Positions 36,542 through 44,629 of a stretch of DNA of 64,000 nucleotides are shown piece by piece. The DNA is taken from the NCBI GenBank assembly GCA_023657425.1, contig JAGTJW010000002.1, forward strand, positions 176,431 to 240,430, written 5' to 3'. The notes beneath the pieces were generated by a model that did no database searches, was not told the origin of the DNA, and saw nothing but the letters and a program-made list of their open reading frames with translations. Made by a program: the position numbers and the translations under genes. Every line of letters begins with the position of its first letter. Positions within the stretch are counted from its first letter, which is position 1. The DNA is from Ideonella sp. WA131b (GTDB taxonomy: Bacteria; Pseudomonadota; Gammaproteobacteria; Burkholderiales; Burkholderiaceae_C).

Positions 36542-37003
36542 TCAGGCCAGGAAGGTGGGCCACAGCGGGATCGACAGGTTCAGGCCCTTGCTGAACACCA
36601 GCCAGCAGCCGAGCGTCAGCACCACAGCGTTGATCACCACCTCCTTGATGCGGAACTCACCGCTGGCCAGGCTGGCCACGCCGATGAGCACAGGCAGCGT
36701 GATGATCAGGCCCAGGCGAGGCAGCAACAGCCCGAATATGAGCACCGCACTCAGGATGAGGAGCCAGGGCTTCCAGGGCCAGGGTTCGATCTTGTCGCCG
36801 CCGCGCACTTCGAGCGTCAGGGCCTTGAACAGCACGATCAGCCCCAGCAGCGCCAGAAGGATGCCCAGACCAAACGGGAAATAGGCCGGCCCGGGCCGAG
36901 CCGCCGAGCCGAAGCTGTAATTGGTGGCGCCCCAGGCAAAGCCCAGGCCGATGACGATGAACATCAGTCCGGACCAGAAGTCCTTCTCGCTCTTGATCTT
37001 CAA
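36542..37003 (-). CDS. tctB: Tripartite tricarboxylate transporter small subunit TctB
   Basis: The 153-residue four-helix membrane protein contains SEKDFWSGLMFIVIGLGFAWGATNY, the standard TctB N-terminus. A TTG start at 37003, preceded by GGGAGACGAGG, gives KIKSEKDFWSG directly after the initiator. The longer in-frame ATG adds an uncharacteristic Arg/Pro-rich stretch. TctB is the small partner of TctA. Confidence 0.87.
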   Translation of the reverse strand: MKIKSEKDFWSGLMFIVIGLGFAWGATNYSFGSAARPGPAYFPFGLGILLALLGLIVLFKALTLEVRGGDKIEPWPWKPWLLILSAVLIFGLLLPRLGLIITLPVLIGVASLASGEFRIKEVVINAVVLTLGCWLVFSKGLNLSIPLWPTFLA

Positions 37004-37058
37004 GCCCTCGTCTCCCGCAGGTGGTTGGGCGCGGTCTCCACGCCGCCAACGCGGGATT

Positions 37059-37901
37059 CTAGGAAGCGCACCCCGGCGCCCCGCTGTGGTTTCCACGTAA
37101 GGGCAGCGGCTCCGCTGCCACGGCCGCGGTGAGCCCCACGGGGCAGGGCCGGATCATCCGCGGCCACTGGCGCGCCGCCAGCTTGAGCCGCCCGAAGCGC
37201 TGCTCGGCCAGGGCCGCTCGCGCCAGCAGTTCGGCCCGCGCCGGCAGCCGCGCACCCCGCGTGGCCACGACCACGCTGTTGCCCTGGCGGGTGGGGCGCA
37301 GGCTCCAGGTGTGCGCGGGGCCGAACGCGGCGGCGATGCGGCCCAGGCTGTCGCCAAAGCTCGCGTCGCGGCCGAACAGGTTGACCGCCATCGCACCGCC
37401 CGGCTCAAGCACGCGGTGGCACGCGGCGTAGAACTCGGCGCCGTCGAGCACCGGCGCTGCGGCCTCGTGGTCGTAGAGATCGACGAAGAGCAACCGCACG
37501 CATCGTTCCGGGGCCTGGGCCAGCCAGTCGGCGGCATCGCCCAGGACCACCTCCGCTTCGCGCGGCAGGTGGAAGTGGCGCTGGTTGGCGGCGATCACCT
37601 GCGGGTTGATCTCCACCACCGTGGTGGCCATCTTCAGCTGCTGGGCCGTGAAGCGGGTCAGCGCGCCCGCGCCCAGGCCCAGCTGCACCGCCGCACCGTC
37701 GGCCGGGCCGTCGGGCGGCAGCCACAGCAACGCCGCGAGCATGCGCTGCACGTAGTCGATCTCCACCACCTGTGGCGCACGGATGCGCATGCCGCCCTGG
37801 ATCCAGGGCGTGTCCAGGTGCAGGTAGCGCACGCCGTCTTCCTCGGACAGGGTCACGCCGGCCAGGGTCTGCGGGGGGCGCTTGGGCTGCGTGCTGTCCA
37901 A
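37059..37901 (-). CDS. Spermidine synthase-fold methyltransferase-like protein
   Basis: The 280-residue protein has LGLGAGALTRF near residue 73 and VVEINPQVIAANQRHF near 95, then VVLGDAADWL and LLFVDLYDHEA: the Rossmann fold of the spermidine synthase family. True aminopropyltransferase residues cannot be confirmed, and many such proteins are of unknown function. The start is a TTG (37901-37899) only 3 bases after the tatD stop, with a weak binding site. A later start is possible. Confidence 0.8.
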   Translation of the reverse strand: MDSTQPKRPPQTLAGVTLSEEDGVRYLHLDTPWIQGGMRIRAPQVVEIDYVQRMLAALLWLPPDGPADGAAVQLGLGAGALTRFTAQQLKMATTVVEINPQVIAANQRHFHLPREAEVVLGDAADWLAQAPERCVRLLFVDLYDHEAAAPVLDGAEFYAACHRVLEPGGAMAVNLFGRDASFGDSLGRIAAAFGPAHTWSLRPTRQGNSVVVATRGARLPARAELLARAALAEQRFGRLKLAARQWPRMIRPCPVGLTAAVAAEPLPLRGNHSGAPGCAS

Positions 37902-37904
37902 GAG

Positions 37905-38771
37905 CTATCCCAGGCGCGCGCAGTGGTCGGACACTGCCGGATGCAGCGGCGCTGCGGCCTGCAGGCCCGCCAGCCGCGGCAAGGCCGCCGCCGTGTTGGC
38001 CACGGTGGCCGCCGCCAGCTCGCCCAGGGGCAAGCCTCGCAGCCGGGCGAGCACCGCACCGATGCGCGGCAGCTCGGCCGGCTCGTTGCGGCCCTGGGGC
38101 GCACCCGCCGAACGCTCAGCCGCCGAGCGGTACAGCCAGCAGGGGGGAATGTCGGGCGCGTCGGTCTCCAGCACCAAGGCCTGCAGAGGCAGCGTCGAGG
38201 CGAGATGGCGGATCTGGCGCGCCGGCTCGAAGCTGAGCGTGCCGCCGAAGCCCAGCCGGAAGCCGCGCTCGACAAAGCGCTGCGCCTGCTGCGCACTGCC
38301 GTTGAAGGCATGGGCAACGCCGCCCGACACGTTGATGCGGTTCAAGCCCGCCAGCAAGGCATCAGCCGAGCGGCGCACATGCAGGATCACCGGCAGGCCG
38401 GCGTCGCGGGCCAGGCGCAGTTGCGCCAGGTAGAAGCGGTGCTGGCGCTCGGGGTCCGGCGCGGGCACGGCGTGGTCCAGGCCGATCTCGCCCACGGCCA
38501 CCAGGTGCGGGTCGTTGCGGTGGCGGTGCAAGGCCTCGGCCAGCCGGTCCAGGTCGCCATCGGCAGCGCGGTCGGTCCACAACGGGTGGATGCCCAGGGC
38601 ATAGCCCAGGCCGTGGGCGCGCGCCAGCGCCACGACCGCCGCAAAGTGGTCGGCGGCCACCGCCGGCAGCACCAGCATGGTGACGCCTGCGGCGCGGGCG
38701 CGGCGCAACACGTCGGCGCGGTCGGCGTCGAACTCAGGGGCATCGAGATGACAGTGGGAATCGGTCCACAT
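37905..38771 (-). CDS. TatD family metal-dependent hydrolase
   Basis: The 288-residue TIM-barrel protein begins MWTDSHCHLDAPEFDADR with the metal-binding HxH, then ALGIHPLW near residue 75, GEIGLDH near 110, HVRRSADALL near 145 and the final metal Asp in ETDAPD near 225. It is YjjV/TatD-like and probably a 3'-5' nuclease. The divergent serine protease gene starts 112 bases away. Confidence 0.93.
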   Translation of the reverse strand: MWTDSHCHLDAPEFDADRADVLRRARAAGVTMLVLPAVAADHFAAVVALARAHGLGYALGIHPLWTDRAADGDLDRLAEALHRHRNDPHLVAVGEIGLDHAVPAPDPERQHRFYLAQLRLARDAGLPVILHVRRSADALLAGLNRINVSGGVAHAFNGSAQQAQRFVERGFRLGFGGTLSFEPARQIRHLASTLPLQALVLETDAPDIPPCWLYRSAAERSAGAPQGRNEPAELPRIGAVLARLRGLPLGELAAATVANTAAALPRLAGLQAAAPLHPAVSDHCARLG

Positions 38772-38882
38772 GAGCGCCGATGATGCCGCGTCGGCGTCAG
38801 GGCCGACGCAGAGGCGCTGCACACCGTGTTTTTCCGTGTTAGGGTGAACAAGAATGCCGACTTGCAGGAGCATGTCTCGCCC

Positions 38883-39836
38883 ATGAACAAGGCCCCGCTG
38901 ACCAGCCGCTCGCCGCGACGCCCGGCTGTCGCTCCGTCAGCAGGCGCGGGCACCGCTGTGGCCCCTGGCGCCACGCCACCCTTGCCGGCTGACGGCGAGG
39001 ACGCAAGGCTGCCGGCCGCCCGGCCGACGCTGCCGGTCACCGGCCATCCGGCGCTGTGGGCGGTGGCAGGCACCGCGCTGGCAGCGGCCCTGGTGTTCGG
39101 CGCCCTGCACCTCGGGTCTGGCCAGCGCCCCGTGACGCAGGACGACATCGACCGCGCCGTGCGCGAGAGCCTGGAGAAGGCGCCCCTGCCCTCGCAGGCC
39201 ACCAAGGCCTACCAGGCCATCCTGCCCTCGGTGGTGCGCGTGACGGGCCTGATGAGCGAGGACGACGACGGCGAGGAGAACCCCGAGAAGCGTGCGATGG
39301 ATCGCAGCCTGGGCACCGGCGTGGTCATCATCGACAACGGCACCATCCTCACCAACTTGCACGTGGTGTGGGGCAGCAAGAAGATCCGCGTGCGCTTTGC
39401 GGGCGGCCACGAGAGCGAGGCCGTGCTGGTGGGCGCGCGGCCTGAACACGACCTCGCCGTGCTCAGGGCGCTGGACCTGCCCGACGACCTGCAGGCCGCC
39501 ACCATGCGTTCCACCGCCGACCTGCAGCCGGGGGACCACGTCATCGCCGTTGGCCACCCTTTTGGCATCGGTCCCAGCGTCAGCCACGGCGTGGTCAGCG
39601 GCCTCAAGCGCGAGTTCCGCAGCGAGGCCGGCGAGCGCACGCTGAGCAACCTGATCCAGTTCGACGCCGCCGCCAACCCAGGCAACAGCGGCGGGCCGCT
39701 GGTCACCATGGACGGGCAGGTGGTGGGCATCGTCACCGCCATCCTCAACCCCAGCGAGCAACGCACCTTCATCGGCATCGGTTTTGCGGTGCCCATCGAG
39801 AACGCGGCCCAGGCGGCAGGCATGCCGCCTTTCTAG
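38883..39836 (+). CDS. Membrane-anchored trypsin-like serine protease without PDZ domain
   Basis: The 317-residue protein has a Pro/Ala-rich N-terminus, one membrane helix (ALWAVAGTALAAALVFGALH near residues 58-77) and a periplasmic S1C protease domain. The triad is His in TNLHVVWG, Asp in RPEHDLAVL and Ser in GNSGGPLVT. It ends soon after the protease domain (AAQAAGMPPF), so the PDZ domains of DegP/DegS are absent. It probably acts in envelope protein quality control. The MoxR operon begins 52 bases downstream. Confidence 0.9.
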   Translation: MNKAPLTSRSPRRPAVAPSAGAGTAVAPGATPPLPADGEDARLPAARPTLPVTGHPALWAVAGTALAAALVFGALHLGSGQRPVTQDDIDRAVRESLEKAPLPSQATKAYQAILPSVVRVTGLMSEDDDGEENPEKRAMDRSLGTGVVIIDNGTILTNLHVVWGSKKIRVRFAGGHESEAVLVGARPEHDLAVLRALDLPDDLQAATMRSTADLQPGDHVIAVGHPFGIGPSVSHGVVSGLKREFRSEAGERTLSNLIQFDAAANPGNSGGPLVTMDGQVVGIVTAILNPSEQRTFIGIGFAVPIENAAQAAGMPPF

Positions 39837-39867
39837 GACATTCACGGCGGGCATGCCGCCCTTCTGA
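39813..39867. repeat. Tandem duplication of the protease gene 3' end
   Basis: GCGGCAGGCATGCCGCC-TTTCTAG (39813-39836) is followed after 9 bases by GGCGGGCATGCCGCCCTTCTGA (39846-39867). Both copies encode the same Gly-Met-Pro-Pro-Phe-stop ending and each contains the palindrome GGCATGCC. The second copy is non-coding now. It looks like a short tandem duplication or two copies of a small palindrome. Confidence 0.6.
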
Positions 39868-39888
39868 CACCCTTCACCGAGACACTTC

Positions 39889-40881
<993 letters not shown>

Positions 40882-40893
40882 ACGAGCCTCGCC

Positions 40894-41871
40894 ATGACCG
40901 CCCTGGCCCCCGACGCCGACGCCCTGCTCCGCCAGCTGGAGTGGACGGTGATCCGCCGCCTGGACGGCCTGCTGCAGGGCGACTACCGCACGCTCTTCCG
41001 CGGCGGCGGCGTCGACCTGGCCGACCTGCGCGAGTACCAGCTGCACGACGACGTGCGCCACATCGACTGGAACGTCACGGCGCGGCTGCAGACGCCCTAT
41101 GTGCGCCAGTTTCTCGAAGACCGCGACCTGACCGCCTGGTTCCTGCTCGACCTGTCGGGCAGCGTCGACTTCGGAAGCGGCGACGTCACCAAGCTGGCGG
41201 TCTCCAGCGGCTTCGTGGCGACGCTGGCGCGCGTGATCACGCGCCACGGCAACCGTGCCGGCGCGGTGCTGTACGGCCAGCGCGTCGACACCGTGCTGCC
41301 GCCGCGCGCCAGCCGCGCCCACGTGCTGGAGCTGCTGGCCCGCATGCGCATGCCGCGCGCCCGAGCCGCGCCGGGCCCGCGGCCGGCCGGCACGCAGCTG
41401 GCCGAGTTGCTGCGGATGGCCGACGGGGTGATGACGCGGCGCTCGCTGGTGTTCGTGGTGTCGGACTTCATCTCGGCGCCGGGCTGGGCGGATGCGCTGG
41501 CGCGCCTGGCGCGCCGCCACGAGATCGTGGCTGTGCGCCTGTGGGACCCCATGGAGATGGCGCTGCCCGATGTCGGCCTCGTGACGGTGGAAGACGCCGA
41601 GACCGGCGAGCAACTGTTCATCGACGCCGCCGACCCGGCTTTTCGCGAGCGCTACGCGGCCATCGCCGAGCAGCAGGAGACCGAGCTGTTCGATGCACTC
41701 GGGCGCTCGGGTGCCGATGTCATCGAGCTCGCCACCGACGACGATCTGCTGCAGTCCCTGCTGCGCCTGTCGGACCTGCGCCGGCTGCGCGCGCGCCAGG
41801 GTGCGCCGCGCCGCGGCCCGGTCACCCTGCAGCGCGCCCGTCCGGCTGCGGCGCGCGCGGCCGCCGCCTGA
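40894..41871 (+). CDS. DUF58 domain protein
   Basis: The 325-residue protein contains DLADLREYQLHDDVRHIDWNVTARL near residue 48, the DUF58 core motif, followed by a VWA-like region (TAWFLLDLSGSVDFGSGDV). Residues after about 280 are Arg/Ala-rich. DUF58 proteins accompany MoxR ATPases, and their role is scaffold-like or unknown. It begins 12 bases after moxR. Confidence 0.93.
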   Translation: MTALAPDADALLRQLEWTVIRRLDGLLQGDYRTLFRGGGVDLADLREYQLHDDVRHIDWNVTARLQTPYVRQFLEDRDLTAWFLLDLSGSVDFGSGDVTKLAVSSGFVATLARVITRHGNRAGAVLYGQRVDTVLPPRASRAHVLELLARMRMPRARAAPGPRPAGTQLAELLRMADGVMTRRSLVFVVSDFISAPGWADALARLARRHEIVAVRLWDPMEMALPDVGLVTVEDAETGEQLFIDAADPAFRERYAAIAEQQETELFDALGRSGADVIELATDDDLLQSLLRLSDLRRLRARQGAPRRGPVTLQRARPAAARAAAA

Positions 41872-41895
41872 ACCACGCTGACCGACGAGCCTGCC

Positions 41896-42933
41896 ATGTC
41901 CTTCATCTGGCCCTCGATGCTGTGGCTGCTGGTGCTGCTGCCGCTGCTGGCGCTGCTCTACGCTTGGCTGCTGCGCAGAAAACGCAAAACCACGGTGCGC
42001 CTGGCGAGCGTGCAGGTGGCGAAGCTGGCCATGGGCCGGGGGCCCGGCTGGCGCCGCCACGTGCCGCCGGCGCTGCTGCTGCTGGCCGTGGCAGCGGGCC
42101 TGCTGGCCGTGGCGCGGCCCACGGCCACGATCACGCTGCCGCTGGCCGAGCGCACCATCATCCTGGCCATGGACGTCTCGGGCAGCATGCGTGCCGAGGA
42201 CGTCAAGCCCAACCGCCTGGTGGCCAGCCAGGAGGCAGCCAAGGCCTTCGTGCACGGCCTGCCGCGCGAGGTGAAGGTGGGCGTGGTGTCGTTTGCAGGC
42301 ACCGCGGCGGTGGTGCAGGCCCCCACCATGAGCCGCGACGACGTGCTGGCGGCCATCGACCGCTTCCAGCTGCAGCGCGGCACGGCCACCGGCAGCGGCA
42401 TCGTCCTCAGCCTGGCGACCCTGTTCCCCGACCACGGCATCGAGATCCAGCACGTCACCGGGCAGCGCAACTTCCCCGGCAGCAACAACGACATCCGCAA
42501 GCCCGACGCCCCGGCGTTCAAGCCGGTGCCGCCGGGCTCGTACAACTCCGCGGCGATCATCATGCTGACCGACGGCCAGCGCACCACCGGCCCCGATCCG
42601 CTGGAGGCCGCGAAGATGGCCGCCGAGCGCGGTGTGCGCGTCTACACCGTGGGCATTGGCACCACCAGCGGCGAGACCATCGGCTTCGAGGGATGGAGCA
42701 TGCGCGTGCGGCTGGATGAAGAGACGCTCAAGAACGTGAGCGTGCTCACCCACGGCGAGTACTTCTACGCTGGCACGGCCGACGACCTGAAGAAGGTCTA
42801 CGAGAGCCTGAGCGCGCGCATGGTGGTCGAGCGCAAGGAGACGGAGATCAGCGCCCTGTTCGCGGCGCTGAGCGTGCTGCTGAGCGTGGTGGCGGCGGGG
42901 CTCTCGGTGCTGTGGTTCGGGCGGGTGGCGTAG
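41896..42933 (+). CDS. VWA domain membrane protein (BatA-like)
   Basis: The 345-residue protein has two N-terminal hydrophobic segments (LWLLVLLPLLALLYAWLLRR and VPPALLLLAVAAGLLAVA), a VWA domain with the MIDAS motif AMDVSGSMRAEDV near residue 96, and a C-terminal helix (ALSVLLSVVAAGLSVLWFG). The VWA domain should face the periplasm. It is the third gene of the MoxR-DUF58-VWA unit. Confidence 0.93.
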   Translation: MSFIWPSMLWLLVLLPLLALLYAWLLRRKRKTTVRLASVQVAKLAMGRGPGWRRHVPPALLLLAVAAGLLAVARPTATITLPLAERTIILAMDVSGSMRAEDVKPNRLVASQEAAKAFVHGLPREVKVGVVSFAGTAAVVQAPTMSRDDVLAAIDRFQLQRGTATGSGIVLSLATLFPDHGIEIQHVTGQRNFPGSNNDIRKPDAPAFKPVPPGSYNSAAIIMLTDGQRTTGPDPLEAAKMAAERGVRVYTVGIGTTSGETIGFEGWSMRVRLDEETLKNVSVLTHGEYFYAGTADDLKKVYESLSARMVVERKETEISALFAALSVLLSVVAAGLSVLWFGRVA

Positions 42934-42957
42934 CGGGGCTGGCTGTCGGCTTGCGGT

Positions 42958-43545
42958 CCTTGGCAGTCGTCGCGCCAACCCCGCCCGGGCTGAGCCCTTC
43001 GTCAAGTTCAGGACAGGCCTGTCGAAGCCCTCCTCTCCGTTCGGGCTGAGCCCGTTGAAGCCCTCCCCTCCGTTCGGGCTGAGCCCTCCCCTCCGTTCGG
43101 GCTGAGCCCTTCGTCAAGCTCAGGACAGGCCTGTCGAAGCCCCGCACCCGCAGCTCCGCGCCATCGCGGCAGGCGGTGCCCCTGGCCGGCGCTGGGATGG
43201 AGCGGTCGGCCCTGCGGGCCGACTCCCCTCCGCTGCTCACCTTGAGGGCGCACGGCAAAACTCGCTGCGTTCGCTTCGCTCACTGCGCTCAGACAGTTGC
43301 CGTGAGTCAGTCTACGAAGCGCGCTGCGCGCGCCGCCCTCAAGTCTGCGCTGCTCGGCACCCCATAACAGCGCCGGCCAGGGGCACCGCCTGCCGCTCAA
43401 GCATCACCGTGGCGTTCGAACCGGAAACGAACACCACCGCGGTGGTTGCAAAGGGCTGTGCGGGTGGGGGCGGGGCTTCGACAGGCCTGTCCTGAGCTTG
43501 ACGAAGGGCTCAGCCCGAGAGGGGTTGGAGCGACAACTGCCAAGG
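42958..43545. repeat. Compound inverted repeat region between convergent genes
   Basis: About 630 bases without a gene separate the VWA gene from the sugar dehydrogenase remnant. The outer arms are CCTTGGCAGTCGTCGCGCC (42958 on) and its near-complement ending at 43545 (23 of 25 bases pair). Inside lie copies of the intergenic repeat: four tandem copies, two full and two shortened, at 42987-43142, and one inverted full copy at 43473-43517. In the centre is a perfect 29-bp inverted repeat (43166-43194 / 43368-43396). No credible protein or RNA gene was seen. Confidence 0.75.
43166..43396. repeat. 231-bp nested palindromic element (MITE-like)
   Basis: Perfect 29-bp terminal inverted repeats (from GCGGCAGGCGGTGCCCCTGG) flank nested shorter inverted pairs: CTTGAGGGCG (43241-43250) with CGCCCTCAAG (43334-43343), and CACGGCAA (43251-43258) with TTGCCGTG (43297-43304). 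The whole could fold into one long stem. It encodes no transposase and no target duplication is obvious, so "MITE-like" describes its shape only. Confidence 0.65.
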
Positions 43546-43564
43546 GCCGTCAGCTGTCAGACGC

Positions 43565-44524
43565 TCAGGGCAGCACCCGCAGCACCTCGCCGTGGCTGCC
43601 GTCGGTCAGCACGTACACGAAGCCGTCCGGCCCCTGCCGCACATCGCGGATGCGCTTGCCCAGGCTTTCCAGCAGGCGCGTCTCGCCCGTGACGCGCTCG
43701 CCATCCAGCGTCAGCAACACCAGTGCCTGCGCGCGCAGCGTGCCCATCAGCAGGTGGCCCTTCCAGGCCGGATAGCGGTCGCTGGTCACGAACACCAGGC
43801 CCGAGGGCGCGATGGACGTGGGCACCCAGTGGCGCAGCGGCTGCTCGTAGCCCGGCTTGGGGCCTTCCTCGCCGATGCGCGTGCCCAGGCCGTAATTGCG
43901 GCCGTAGGTGACCAGCGGCCAGCCGTAATTGAGACCCGCGCGCACCAGGTTGACCTCGTCGCCACCCTGCGGCCCGTGTTCCACCGCCCACAGCGCGCCC
44001 GTGCCCGGGTGGAGCGCCGCGCCCTGGATGTTGCGATGGCCGAGGCTGAAGACCTCGGGGGCCGCACCACTGCGGCCCACGAAGGGATTGTCGGCCGGGG
44101 CCCTGCCGTCGGCATCGATGCGGATGACCTTGCCGAGATGGTTGGCGGTGTTCTGCGCCTCGTCCTTGCCACCAAAACGGTCGCCCAGCCCCACCAGCAG
44201 GTGGCCGCCGCGATCGAAGACGATGCGGCTGCCGCAGTGGTGGCGCGAATTCATCTTGGGCCGCTGGCTGAAGATGGTGCGCACGTCTTCGAGGCGCTCG
44301 CTGCCCGGCGCGCCGACCAGCCGCGCCCGGCCCACGGCCGTGCCGTTGCCGCCCTCGCCCGGCTCGGCAAAGGTGAAGAAGATGCGCTGGTTGCTGGCAA
44401 AGGCCGGGTCGGCCACCACGTCGAGCAGGCCGCACTGGCCACCCACGCTGACGGACGGCAGGCCCGCCAGGGGGTAGTCGTACTTTTCATGCAGATTGGT
44501 GCGCTTTGGCTTGAAGCCCAGCAT
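43565..44524 (-). pseudogene. PQQ-dependent sugar dehydrogenase (Asd/YliI-like), N-terminus replaced
   Basis: From PLAGLPSVSVGGQCGLLDV to the stop at 43565 the protein matches soluble aldose sugar dehydrogenases, with GLGDRFGG, FSLGHRNIQG, EHGPQGGDEVN and NYGWPLVTYG. The signal peptide and first propeller strands (expected ~60-70 residues) are missing. Instead the frame runs back into MLGFKPKRTNLHEKYDY, which is not family-like. Homology stops at about 44470, exactly at a GGGGG run. The gene is therefore probably truncated by a mobile-element event and no longer exported. Confidence 0.7.
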
Positions 44525-44629
44525 CCATGCGGGTTCCCGGCGGGCGCCACCCCCGCAAGATGAGCGCCTGACTGGGTTGACGGCGGCCACAGCGGTACAG
44601 TGACCGCCCCCCTACCGCTGCCCACTGCC

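Noticed and set aside
42987..43142. Possible CRISPR-like array
   Set aside because: The four repeat copies are unequal, partly truncated and nearly contiguous with no unique spacers; they are the common intergenic repeat in tandem.
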